The notes below the pieces were generated by a model, which was not told the origin of the DNA, did not search any database, and saw only the letters and a list, made by a program, of their open reading frames with translations. From Limanda limanda (lineage: Eukaryota > Chordata > Actinopteri > Pleuronectiformes > Pleuronectidae): a stretch of 64,000 nucleotides of DNA. The DNA lies in contig NW_026870553.1 of the NCBI RefSeq assembly GCF_963576545.1, forward strand, positions 124,001-188,000. Direction: 5' to 3'. Numbering within the stretch: position 1 is the first letter of the stretch; every line of letters starts with the position of its first letter. This document shows positions 10,887-23,402 of this stretch, piece after piece. A program made the position numbers and the translations under genes.

Positions 10887-11848
10887 GCAAGTAGGCTCTA
10901 CCCCCACTAAATGGGGAAGCGCGCATCGATCGGTACCATCCTTGAGCTTCTCCGACTTTCGGAAGGGTTAGGGTTAGGGTTAGGGATGAAAGCACATAGG
11001 AGAAAGAGATATTCTTGAATAACTTTTTTTGTGAAGGTCGGAGAGACTTGCAAGTAGGCTCTACCCCCACTAAATGGGGTAGCGCGCATCGATCGGTACC
11101 ATCCTTGAGCTTCTCCGACTTTCGGAAGGGTTAGGGTTAGGGTTAGGGATGAAAGCACATAGGAGAAAGAGATATTCTTGAATAACTTTTTTTGTGAAGG
11201 TCGGAGAGACTTGGAAAGTGGTTGCATCTGGACTAATTTGGGTCCTGCGGATCGATTGGTACCATCCCCGAGCTTGTACGACCTTCGGAAGAGGTCGACC
11301 GACGAAATTCCCCCAAATCTGAGGAGATATTCTTGAATAACTTTTTTTGTGAAGGTCGGAGAGACTTGCAAGTAGGCTCTACCCCCACTAAATGGGGAAG
11401 CGCGCATCGATCGGTACCATCCTTGAGCTTCTCCGACTTTCGGAAGGGTTAGGGTTAGGGTTAGGGATGAAAGCACATAGGAGAAAGAGATATTCTTGAA
11501 TAACTTTTTTTGTGAAGGTCGGAGAGACTTGCAAGTAGGCTCTACCCCCACTAAATGGGGTAGCGCGCATCGATCGGTACCATCCTTGAGCTTCTCCGAC
11601 TTTCGGAAGGGTTAGGGTTAGGGTTAGGGATGAAAGCACATAGGAGAAAGAGATATTCTTGAATAACTTTTTTTGTGAAGGTCGGAGAGACTTGGAAAGT
11701 GGTTGCATCTGGACTAATTTGGGTCCTGCGGATCGATTGGTACCATCCCCGAGCTTGTACGACCTTCGGAAGAGGTCGACCGACGAAATTCCCCCAAATC
11801 TGAGGAGATATTCTTGAATAACTTTTTTTGTGAAGGTCGGAGAGACTT
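10887..11848 (+). repeat. Tandem pair of 481-bp units (A-A-B)
   Basis: Two adjacent units, 10887-11367 and 11368-11848, each begin with an A monomer carrying GGGGAAGC, followed by an ordinary A and a B (starting 11213 and 11694). The shared marker indicates a recent local duplication of a trimer. Confidence 0.85.
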
Positions 11849-12011
11849 GCAAGTAGGCTCTACCCCCACTAAATGGGGTAGCGCGCATCGATCGGTACCA
11901 TCCTTGAGCTTCTCCGACTTTCGGAAGGGTTAGGGTTAGGGTTAGGGATGAAAGCACATAGGAGAAAGAGATATTCTTGAATAACTTTTTTTGTGAAGGT
12001 CGGAGAGACTT

Positions 12012-13613
12012 GCAAGTAGGCTCTACCCCCACTAAATGGGGTAGCGCGCATCGATCAGTACCATCTTTGAGCTTCTCCGACTTTCGGAAGGGTTAGTTTT
12101 AGGGATGAAAGCACATAGGAGAAAGAGATATTCTTGAATAACTTTTTTTGTGAAGGTCGGAGAGACTTGCAAGTAGGCTCTACCCCCACTAAATGGGGTT
12201 GCGCGCATCGATCGGTACCATCCTTGAGCTTCTCCGACTTTCGGAAGGGTTAGGGTTAGGGTTAGGGATGAAAGCACATAGGAGAAAGAGATATTCTTGA
12301 ATAACTTTTTTTGTGAAGGTCGGAGAGACTTGGAAAGTGGTTGCATCTGGACTAATTTGGGTCCTGCGGATCGATTGGTACCATCCCCGAGCTTGTACGA
12401 CCTTCGGAAGAGGTCGACCGACGAAATTCCCCCAAATCTGAGGAGATATTCTTGAATAACTTTTTTTGTGAAGGTCGGAGAGACTTGCAAGTAGGCTCTA
12501 CCCCCACTAAATGGGGTAGCGCGCATCGATCGGTACCATCCTTGAGCTTCTCCGACTTTCGGAAGGGTTAGGGTTAGGGTTAGGGATGAAAGCACATAGG
12601 AGAAAGAGATATTCTTGAATAACTTTTTTTGTGAAGGTCGGAGAGACTTGCAAGTAGGCTCTACCCCCACTAAATGGGGTAGCGCGCATCGATCGGTACC
12701 ATCCTTGAGCTTCTCCGACTTTCGGAAGGGTTAGGGTTAGGGTTAGGGATGAAAGCACATAGGAGAAAGAGATATTCTTGAATAACTTTTTTTGTGAAGG
12801 TCGGAGAGACTTGCAAGTAGGCTCTACCCCCACTAAATGGGGTTGCGCGCATCGATCAGTACCATCTTTGAGCTTCTCCGACTTTCGGAAGGGTTAGTTT
12901 TAGGGATGAAAGCACATAGGAGAAAGAGATATTCTTGAATAACTTTTTTTGTGAAGGTCGGAGAGACTTGCAAGTAGGCTCTACCCCCACTAAATGGGGT
13001 TGCGCGCATCGATCGGTACCATCCTTGAGCTTCTCCGACTTTCGGAAGGGTTAGGGTTAGGGTTAGGGATGAAAGCACATAGGAGAAAGAGATATTCTTG
13101 AATAACTTTTTTTGTGAAGGTCGGAGAGACTTGGAAAGTGGTTGCATCTGGACTAATTTGGGTCCTGCGGATCGATTGGTACCATCCCCGAGCTTGTACG
13201 ACCTTCGGAAGAGGTCGACCGACGAAATTCCCCCAAATCTGAGGAGATATTCTTGAATAACTTTTTTTGTGAAGGTCGGAGAGACTTGCAAGTAGGCTCT
13301 ACCCCCACTAAATGGGGTAGCGCGCATCGATCGGTACCATCCTTGAGCTTCTCCGACTTTCGGAAGGGTTAGGGTTAGGGTTAGGGATGAAAGCACATAG
13401 GAGAAAGAGATATTCTTGAATAACTTTTTTTGTGAAGGTCGGAGAGACTTGCAAGTAGGCTCTACCCCCACTAAATGGGGTAGCGCGCATCGATCGGTAC
13501 CATCCTTGAGCTTCTCCGACTTTCGGAAGGGTTAGGGTTAGGGTTAGGGATGAAAGCACATAGGAGAAAGAGATATTCTTGAATAACTTTTTTTGTGAAG
13601 GTCGGAGAGACTT
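12012..13613 (+). repeat. Tandem pair of 801-bp units with degenerate telomeric tract
   Basis: Units 12012-12812 and 12813-13613 each read A157-A-B-A-A, with B starting at 12332 and 13133. The 157-bp A of both carries CGATCAGTACC, CATCTTTG and the degenerate tract GTTAGTTTTAGGG. They differ in that the second has GGGGTTGC in its first monomer. The monomer at 11849-12011 before them is an ordinary A. Confidence 0.88.
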
Positions 13614-16352
13614 GCAAGTAGGCTCTACCCCCACTAAATGGGGTTGCGCGCATCGATCGGTACCATCCTTGAGCTTCTCCGACTTTCGGAAGGGTTAGGG
13701 TTAGGGTTAGGGATGAAAGCACATAGGAGAAAGAGATATTCTTGAATAACTTTTTTTGTGAAGGTCGGAGAGACTTGGAAAGTGGTTGCATCTGGACTAA
13801 TTTGGGTCCTGCGGATCGATTGGTACCATCCCCGAGCTTGTACGACCTTCGGAAGAGGTCGACCGACGAAATTCCCCCAAATCTGAGGAGATATTCTTGA
13901 ATAACTTTTTTTGTGAAGGTCGGAGAGACTTGCAAGTAGGCTCTACCCCCACTAAATGGGGAAGCGCGCATCGATCGGTACCATCCTTGAGCTTCTCCGA
14001 CTTTCGGAAGGGTTAGGGTTAGGGTTAGGGATGAAAGCACATAGGAGAAAGAGATATTCTTGAATAACTTTTTTTGTGAAGGTCGGAGAGACTTGCAAGT
14101 AGGCTCTACCCCCACTAAATGGGGTAGCGCGCATCGATCGGTACCATCCTTGAGCTTCTCCGACTTTCGGAAGGGTTAGGGTTAGGGTTAGGGATGAAAG
14201 CACATAGGAGAAAGAGATATTCTTGAATAACTTTTTTTGTGAAGGTCGGAGAGACTTGCAAGTAGGCTCTACCCCCACTAAATGGGGTAGCGCGCATCGA
14301 TCGGTACCATCCTTGAGCTTCTCCGACTTTCGGAAGGGTTAGGGTTAGGGTTAGGGATGAAAGCACATAGGAGAAAGAGATATTCTTGAATAACTTTTTT
14401 TGTGAAGGTCGGAGAGACTTGCAAGTAGGCTCTACCCCCACTAAATGGGGTTGCGCGCATCGATCGGTACCATCCTTGAGCTTCTCCGACTTTCGGAAGG
14501 GTTAGGGTTAGGGTTAGGGATGAAAGCACATAGGAGAAAGAGATATTCTTGAATAACTTTTTTTGTGAAGGTCGGAGAGACTTGGAAAGTGGTTGCATCT
14601 GGACTAATTTGGGTCCTGCGGATCGATTGGTACCATCCCCGAGCTTGTACGACCTTCGGAAGAGGTCGACCGACGAAATTCCCCCAAATCTGAGGAGATA
14701 TTCTTGAATAACTTTTTTTGTGAAGGTCGGAGAGACTTGCAAGTAGGCTCTACCCCCACTAAATGGGGTAGCGCGCATCGATCGGTACCATCCTTGAGCT
14801 TCTCCGACTTTCGGAAGGGTTAGGGTTAGGGTTAGGGATGAAAGCACATAGGAGAAAGAGATATTCTTGAATAACTTTTTTTGTGAAGGTCGGAGAGACT
14901 TGCAAGTAGGCTCTACCCCCACTAAATGGGGTAGCGCGCATCGATCGGTACCATCCTTGAGCTTCTCCGACTTTCGGAAGGGTTAGGGTTAGGGTTAGGG
15001 ATGAAAGCACATAGGAGAAAGAGATATTCTTGAATAACTTTTTTTGTGAAGGTCGGAGAGACTTGCAAGTAGGCTCTACCCCCACTAAATGGGGTAGCGC
15101 ACATCGATCGGTACCATCCTTGAGCTTCTCCGACTTTCGGAAGGGTTAGGGTTAGGGTTAGGGATGAAAGCACATAGGAGAAAGAGATATTCTTGAATAA
15201 CTTTTTTTGTGAAGGTCGGAGAGACTTGGAAAGTGGTTGCATCTGGACTAATTTGGGTCCTGCGGATCGATTGGTACCATCCCCGAGCTTGTACGACCTT
15301 CGAAAGAGGTCGACCGACGAAATTCCCCCAAATCTGAGGAGATATTCTTGAATAACTTTTTTTGTGAAGGTCGGAGAGACTTGCAAGTAGGCTCTACCCC
15401 CACTAAATGGGGTAGCGCGCATCGATCGGTACCATCCTTGAGCTTCTCCGACTTTCGGAAGGGTTAGGGTTAGGGTTAGGGATGAAAGCACATAGGAGAA
15501 AGAGATATTCTTGAATAACTTTTTTTGTGAAGGTCGGAGAGACTTGCAAGTAGGCTCTACCCCCACTAAATGGGGTAGCGCGCATCGATCGGTACCATCC
15601 TTGAGCTTCTCCGACTTTCGGAAGGGTTAGGGTTAGGGTTAGGGATGAAAGCACATAGGAGAAAGAGATATTCTTGAATAACTTTTTTTGTGAAGGTCGG
15701 AGAGACTTGCAAGTAGGCTCTACCCCCACTAAATGGGGTTGCGCGCATCGATCGGTACCATCCTTGAGCTTCTCCGACTTTCGGAAGGGTTAGGGTTAGG
15801 GTTAGGGATGAAAGCACATAGGAGAAAGAGATATTCTTGAATAACTTTTTTTGTGAAGGTCGGAGAGACTTGGAAAGTGGTTGCATCTGGACTAATTTGG
15901 GTCCTGCGGATCGATTGGTACCATCCCCGAGCTTGTACGACCTTCGGAAGAGGTCGACCGACGAAATTCCCCCAAATCTGAGGAGATATTCTTGAATAAC
16001 TTTTTTTGTGAAGGTCGGAGAGACTTGCAAGTAGGCTCTACCCCCACTAAATGGGGAAGCGCGCATCGATCGGTACCATCCTTGAGCTTCTCCGACTTTC
16101 GGAAGGGTTAGGGTTAGGGTTAGGGATGAAAGCACATAGGAGAAAGAGATATTCTTGAATAACTTTTTTTGTGAAGGTCGGAGAGACTTGCAAGTAGGCT
16201 CTACCCCCACTAAATGGGGTAGCGCGCATCGATCGGTACCATCCTTGAGCTTCTCCGACTTTCGGAAGGGTTAGGGTTAGGGTTAGGGATGAAAGCACAT
16301 AGGAGAAAGAGATATTCTTGAATAACTTTTTTTGTGAAGGTCGGAGAGACTT
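13614..16352 (+). repeat. 2739-bp block, copied again at 26929-29667
   Basis: B monomers start at 13777, 14584, 15228 and 15872 and map to 27092, 27899, 28543 and 29187 with a constant offset of 13315. Shared markers are GGGGAAGC near 13960/27276 and 16056/29370, GCGCACATC near 15101/28416, and CGAAAG in B near 15301/28616. The second half of this block is also the start of the 3369-bp unit. At the next monomer (16353/29668) the marker AACGTTTTTTG is present here and absent there. Confidence 0.85.
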
Positions 16353-17789
16353 GCAAGTAGGCTCTACCCCCACTAAATGGGGTAGCGCGCATCGATCGGT
16401 ACCATCCTTGAGCTTCTCCGACTTTCGGAAGGGTTAGGGTTAGGGTTAGGGATGAAAGCACATAGGAGAAAGAGATATTCTTAAATAACGTTTTTTGTGA
16501 AGGTCGGAGAGACTTGGAAAGTGGTTGCATCTGGACTAATTTGGGTCCTGCGGATCGATTGGTACCATCCCCGAGCTTGTACGACCTTCGGAAGAGGTCG
16601 ACCGACGAAATTCCCCCAAATCTGAGGAGATATTCTTGAATAACTTTTTTTGTGAAGGTCGGAGAGACTTGCAAGTAGGCTCTACCCCCACTAAATGGGG
16701 TAGCGCGCATCGATCGGTACCATCCTTGAGCTTCTCCGACTTTCGGAAGGGTTAGGGTTAGGGTTAGGGATGAAAGCACATAGGAGAAAGAGATATTCTT
16801 GAATAACTTTTTTTGTGAAGGTCGGAGAGACTTGCAAGTAGGCTCTACCCCCACTAAATGGGGTAGCGCGCATCGATCGGTACCATCCTTGAGCTTCTCC
16901 GACTTTCGGAAGGGTTAGTTTTAGGGATGAAAGCACATAGGAGAAAGAGATATTCTTGAATAACTTTTTTTGTGAAGGTCGGAGAGACTTGCAAGTAGGC
17001 TCTACCCCCACTAAATGGGGTTGCGCGCATCGATCGGTACCATCATTGAGCTTCTCCGACTTTCGGAAGGGTTAGGGTTAGGGTTAGGGATGAAAGCACA
17101 TAGGAGAAAGAGATATTCTTGAATAACTTTTTTTGTGAAGGTCGGAGAGACTTGGAAAGTGGTTGCATCTGGACTAATTTGGGTCCTGCGGATCGATTGG
17201 TACCATCCCCGAGCTTGTACGACCTTCGGAAGAGGTCGACCGACGAAATTCCCCCAAATCTGAGGAGATATTCTTGAATAACTTTTTTTGTGAAGGTCGG
17301 AGAGACTTGCAAGTAGGCTTTACCCCCACTAAATGGGGTAGCGCGCATCGATCGGTACCATCCTTGAGCTTCTCCGACTTTCGGAAGGGTTAGGGTTAGG
17401 GTTAGGGATGAAAGCACATAGGAGAAAGAGATATTCTTGAATAACTTTTTTTGTGAAGGTCGGAGAGACTTGCAAGTAGGCTCTACCCCCACTAAATGGG
17501 GTAGCGCGCATCGATCGGTACCATCTTCGAGCTTCTCCGACTTTCGGAAGGGTTAGGGTTAGGGTTAGGGATGAAAGCACATAGGAGAAAGAGATATTCT
17601 TGAATAACTTTTTTTGTGAAGGTCGGAGAGACTTGGAAAGTGGTTGCATCTGGACTAATTTGGGTCCTGCGGATCGATTGGTACCATCCCCGAGCTTGTA
17701 CGACCTTCGGAAGAGGTCTACCGACGAAATTCCCCCAAATCTGAGGAGATATTCTTGAATAACTTTTTTTGTGAAGGTCGGAGAGACTT
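14421..17789 (+). repeat. HOR unit 3369, copy 1
   Basis: B monomers start at 14584, 15228, 15872, 16516, 17154 and 17635. The degenerate 157-bp A starts at 16834. Markers in order are GCGCACATC, CGAAAG in B, GGGGAAGC, AACGTTTTTTG near 16489, GTTAGTTTTAGGG, CATCATTG near 17043, CTTTACC near 17319 and CATCTTCGAG near 17525. Every one recurs 3369 bp downstream. Confidence 0.92.
16834..17634 (+). repeat. 801-bp marker cassette (six full copies in the window)
   Basis: The order is A157 with GTTAGTTTTAGGG, A with GGGGTTGC, B, A with CTTTACC, A with CATCTTCGAG. Full copies lie at 16834-17634, 20203-21003, 22447-23247, 24691-25491, 25973-26773 and 33844-34644. Partial copies with the last two markers lie at 31757-32237 and 38658-39138. 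Four linked markers make common descent of all copies secure. Confidence 0.9.
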
Positions 17790-20700
17790 GCAAGTAGGCT
17801 CTACCCCCACTAAATGTGGTTGCGCGCATCGATCGGTACCATCCTTGAGCTTCTCCGACTTTCGGAAGGGTTAGGGTTAGGGTTAGGGATGAAAGCACAT
17901 AGGAGAAAGAGATATTCTTGAATAACTTTTTTTGTGAAGGTCGGAGAGACTTGGAAAGTGGTTGCATCTGGACTAATTTGGGTCCTGCGGATCGATTGGT
18001 ACCATCCCCGAGCTTGTACGACCTTCGGAAGAGGTCGACCGACGAAATTCCCCCAAATCTGAGGAGATATTCTTGAATAACTTTTTTTGTGAAGGTCGGA
18101 GAGACTTGCAAGTAGGCTCTACCCCCACTAAATGGGGTAGCGCGCATCGATCGGTACCATCCTTGAGCTTCTCCGACTTTCGGAAGGGTTAGGGTTAGGG
18201 TTAGGGATGAAAGCACATAGGAGAAAGAGATATTCTTGAATAACTTTTTTTGTGAAGGTCGGAGAGACTTGCAAGTAGGCTCTACCCCCACTAAATGGGG
18301 TAGCGCGCATCGATCGGTACCATCCTTGAGCTTCTCCGACTTTCGGAAGGGTTAGGGTTAGGGTTAGGGATGAAAGCACATAGGAGAAAGAGATATTCTT
18401 GAATAACTTTTTTTGTGAAGGTCGGAGAGACTTGCAAGTAGGCTCTACCCCCACTAAATGGGGTAGCGCACATCGATCGGTACCATCCTTGAGCTTCTCC
18501 GACTTTCGGAAGGGTTAGGGTTAGGGTTAGGGATGAAAGCACATAGGAGAAAGAGATATTCTTGAATAACTTTTTTTGTGAAGGTCGGAGAGACTTGGAA
18601 AGTGGTTGCATCTGGACTAATTTGGGTCCTGCGGATCGATTGGTACCATCCCCGAGCTTGTACGACCTTCGAAAGAGGTCGACCGACGAAATTCCCCCAA
18701 ATCTGAGGAGATATTCTTGAATAACTTTTTTTGTGAAGGTCGGAGAGACTTGCAAGTAGGCTCTACCCCCACTAAATGGGGTAGCGCGCATCGATCGGTA
18801 CCATCCTTGAGCTTCTCCGACTTTCGGAAGGGTTAGGGTTAGGGTTAGGGATGAAAGCACATAGGAGAAAGAGATATTCTTGAATAACTTTTTTTGTGAA
18901 GGTCGGAGAGACTTGCAAGTAGGCTCTACCCCCACTAAATGGGGTAGCGCGCATCGATCGGTACCATCCTTGAGCTTCTCCGACTTTCGGAAGGGTTAGG
19001 GTTAGGGTTAGGGATGAAAGCACATAGGAGAAAGAGATATTCTTGAATAACTTTTTTTGTGAAGGTCGGAGAGACTTGCAAGTAGGCTCTACCCCCACTA
19101 AATGGGGTTGCGCGCATCGATCGGTACCATCCTTGAGCTTCTCCGACTTTCGGAAGGGTTAGGGTTAGGGTTAGGGATGAAAGCACATAGGAGAAAGAGA
19201 TATTCTTGAATAACTTTTTTTGTGAAGGTCGGAGAGACTTGGAAAGTGGTTGCATCTGGACTAATTTGGGTCCTGCGGATCGATTGGTACCATCCCCGAG
19301 CTTGTACGACCTTCGGAAGAGGTCGACCGACGAAATTCCCCCAAATCTGAGGAGATATTCTTGAATAACTTTTTTTGTGAAGGTCGGAGAGACTTGCAAG
19401 TAGGCTCTACCCCCACTAAATGGGGAAGCGCGCATCGATCGGTACCATCCTTGAGCTTCTCCGACTTTCGGAAGGGTTAGGGTTAGGGTTAGGGATGAAA
19501 GCACATAGGAGAAAGAGATATTCTTGAATAACTTTTTTTGTGAAGGTCGGAGAGACTTGCAAGTAGGCTCTACCCCCACTAAATGGGGTAGCGCGCATCG
19601 ATCGGTACCATCCTTGAGCTTCTCCGACTTTCGGAAGGGTTAGGGTTAGGGTTAGGGATGAAAGCACATAGGAGAAAGAGATATTCTTGAATAACTTTTT
19701 TTGTGAAGGTCGGAGAGACTTGCAAGTAGGCTCTACCCCCACTAAATGGGGTAGCGCGCATCGATCGGTACCATCCTTGAGCTTCTCCGACTTTCGGAAG
19801 GGTTAGGGTTAGGGTTAGGGATGAAAGCACATAGGAGAAAGAGATATTCTTGAATAACGTTTTTTGTGAAGGTCGGAGAGACTTGGAAAGTGGTTGCATC
19901 TGGACTAATTTGGGTCCTGCGGATCGATTGGTACCATCCCCGAGCTTGTACGACCTTCGGAAGAGGTCGACCGACGAAATTCCCCCAAATCTGAGGAGAT
20001 ATTCTTGAATAACTTTTTTTGTGAAGGTCGGAGAGACTTGCAAGTAGGCTCTACCCCCACTAAATGGGGTAGCGCGCATCGATCGGTACCATCCTTGAGC
20101 TTCTCCGACTTTCGGAAGGGTTAGGGTTAGGGTTAGGGATGAAAGCACATAGGAGAAAGAGATATTCTTGAATAACTTTTTTTGTGAAGGTCGGAGAGAC
20201 TTGCAAGTAGGCTCTACCCCCACTAAATGGGGTAGCGCGCATCGATCGGTACCATCCTTGAGCTTCTCCGACTTTCGGAAGGGTTAGTTTTAGGGATGAA
20301 AGCACATAGGAGAAAGAGATATTCTTGAATAACTTTTTTTGTGAAGGTCGGAGAGACTTGCAAGTAGGCTCTACCCCCACTAAATGGGGTTGCGCGCATC
20401 GATCGGTACCATCATTGAGCTTCTCCGACTTTCGGAAGGGTTAGGGTTAGGGTTAGGGATGAAAGCACATAGGAGAAAGAGATATTCTTGAATAACTTTT
20501 TTTGTGAAGGTCGGAGAGACTTGGAAAGTGGTTGCATCTGGACTAATTTGGGTCCTGCGGATCGATTGGTACCATCCCCGAGCTTGTACGACCTTCGGAA
20601 GAGGTCGACCGACGAAATTCCCCCAAATCTGAGGAGATATTCTTGAATAACTTTTTTTGTGAAGGTCGGAGAGACTTGCAAGTAGGCTTTACCCCCACTA

Positions 20701-21158
20701 AATGGGGTAGCGCGCATCGATCGGTACCATCCTTGAGCTTCTCCGACTTTCGGAAGGGTTAGGGTTAGGGTTAGGGATGAAAGCACATAGGAGAAAGAGA
20801 TATTCTTGAATAACTTTTTTTGTGAAGGTCGGAGAGACTTGCAAGTAGGCTCTACCCCCACTAAATGGGGTAGCGCGCATCGATCGGTACCATCTTCGAG
20901 CTTCTCCGACTTTCGGAAGGGTTAGGGTTAGGGTTAGGGATGAAAGCACATAGGAGAAAGAGATATTCTTGAATAACTTTTTTTGTGAAGGTCGGAGAGA
21001 CTTGGAAAGTGGTTGCATCTGGACTAATTTGGGTCCTGCGGATCGATTGGTACCATCCCCGAGCTTGTACGACCTTCGGAAGAGGTCGACCGACGAAATT
21101 CCCCCAAATCTGAGGAGATATTCTTGAATAACTTTTTTTGTGAAGGTCGGAGAGACTT
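17790..21158 (+). repeat. HOR unit 3369, copy 2
   Basis: B monomers start at 17953, 18597, 19241, 19885, 20523 and 21004, and the degenerate 157-bp A at 20203. It abuts copy 1 directly. Visible differences are AAATGTGG near 17816 here, and in copy 1 TTAAATAACG near 16483 and GGTCTACC near 17718. Its last 2244 bp (18915-21158) are in turn the first copy of the following 2244-bp HOR. Confidence 0.92.
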
Positions 21159-23402
21159 GCAAGTAGGCTCTACCCCCACTAAATGGGGTAGCTCGCATCG
21201 ATCGGTACCATCCTTGAGCTTCTCCGACTTTCGGAAGGGTTAGGGTTAGGGTTAGGGATGAAAGCACATAGGAGAAAGAGATATTCTTGAATAACTTTTT
21301 TTGTGAAGGTCGGAGATACTTGCAAGTAGGCTCTACCCCCACTAAATGGGGTTGCACGCATCGATCGGTACCATCCTTGAGCTTCTCCGACTTTCGGAAG
21401 GGTTAGGGTTAGGGTTAGGGATGAAAGCACATAGGAGAAAGAGATATTCTTGAATAACTTTTTTTGTGAAGGTCGGAGAGACTTGGAAAGTGGTTGCATC
21501 TGGACTAATTTGGGTCCTGCGGATCGATTGGTACCATCCCCGAGCTTGTACGACCTTCGGAAGAGGTCGACCGACGAAATTCCCCCAAATCTGAGGAGAT
21601 ATTCTTGAATAACTTTTTTTGTGAAGGTCGGAGAGACTTGCAAGTAGGCTCTACCCCCACTAAATGGGGAAGCGCGCATCGATCGGTACCATCCTTGAGC
21701 TTCTCCGACTTTCGGAAGGGTTAGGGTTAGGGTTAGGGATGAAAGCACATAGGAGAAAGAGATATTCTTGAATAACTTTTTTTGTGAAGGTCGGAGAGAC
21801 TTGCAAGTAGGCTCTACCCCCACTAAATGGGGTAGCGCGCATCGATCGGTACCATTCTTGAGCTTCTCCGACTTTCGGAAGGGTTAGGGTTAGGGTTAGG
21901 GATGAAAGCACATAGGAGAAAGAGATATTCTTGAATAACTTTTTTTGTGAAGGTCGGAGAGACTTGCAAGTAGGCTCTACCCCCACTAAATGGGGTAGCG
22001 CGCATCGATCGGTACCATCCTTGAGCTTCTCCGACTTTCGGAAGGGTTAGGGTTAGGGTTAGGGATGAAAGCACATAGGAGAAAGAGATATTCTTGAATA
22101 ACGTTTTTTGTGAAGGTCGGAGAGACTTGGAAAGTGGTTGCATCTGGACTAATTTGGGTCCTGCGGATCGATTGGTACCATCCCCGAGCTTGTACGACCT
22201 TCGGAAGAGGTCGACCGACGAAATTCCCCCAAATCTGAGGAGATATTCTTGAATAACTTTTTTTGTGAAGGTCGGAGAGACTTGCAAGTAGGCTCTACCC
22301 CCACTAAATGGGGTAGCGCGCATCGATCGGTACCATCCTTGAGCTTCTCCGACTTTCGGAAGGGTTAGGGTTAGGGTTAGGGATGAAAGCACATAGGAGA
22401 AAGAGATATTCTTGAATAACTTTTTTTGTGAAGGTCGGAGAGACTTGCAAGTAGGCTCTACCCCCACTAAATGGGGTAGCGCGCATCGATCGGTACCATC
22501 CTTGAGCTTCTCCGACTTTCGGAAGGGTTAGTTTTAGGGATGAAAGCACATAGGAGAAAGAGATATTCTTGAATAACTTTTTTTGTGAAGGTCGGAGAGA
22601 CTTGCAAGTAGGCTCTACCCCCACTAAATGGGGTTGCGCGCATCGATCGGTACCATCCTTGAGCTTCTCCGACTTTCGGAAGGGTTAGGGTTAGGGTTAG
22701 GGATGAAAGCACATAGGAGAAAGAGATATTCTTGAATAACTTTTTTTGTGAAGGTCGGAGAGACTTGGAAAGTGGTTGCATCTGGACTAATTTGGGTCCT
22801 GCGGATCGATTGGTACCATCCCCGAGCTTGTACGACCTTCGGAAGAGGTCGACCGACGAAATTCCCCCAAATCTGAGGAGATATTCTTGAATAACTTTTT
22901 TTGTGAAGGTCGGAGAGACTTGCAAGTAGGCTTTACCCCCACTAAATGGGGTAGCGCGCATCGATCGGTACCATCCTTGAGCTTCTCCGACTTTCGGAAG
23001 GGTTAGGGTTAGGGTTAGGGATGAAAGCACATAGGAGAAAGAGATATTCTTGAATAACTTTTTTTGTGAAGGTCGGAGAGACTTGCAAGTAGGCTCTACC
23101 CCCACTAAATGGGGTAGCGCGCATCGATCGGTACCATCTTCGAGCTTCTCCGACTTTCGGAAGGGTTAGGGTTAGGGTTAGGGATGAAAGCACATAGGAG
23201 AAAGAGATATTCTTGAATAACTTTTTTTGTGAAGGTCGGAGAGACTTGGAAAGTGGTTGCATCTGGACTAATTTGGGTCCTGCGGATCGATTGGTACCAT
23301 CCCCGAGCTTGTACGACCTTCGGAAGAGGTCGACCGACGAAATTCCCCCAAATCTGAGGAGATATTCTTGAATAACTTTTTTTGTGAAGGTCGGAGAGAC
23401 TT
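21159..23402 (+). repeat. HOR unit 2244, copy 2
   Basis: B monomers start at 21485, 22129, 22767 and 23248; the degenerate 157-bp A starts at 22447. Monomer order equals 18915-21158. It has the new markers TAGCTCGC (first A) and TTGCACGC (second A), absent from copy 1 and shared with copy 3. CATCATTG of copy 1 (near 20412) reads CATCCTTG here. Private changes are GGAGATAC near 21315 and CCATTCTTG near 21854. Confidence 0.92.
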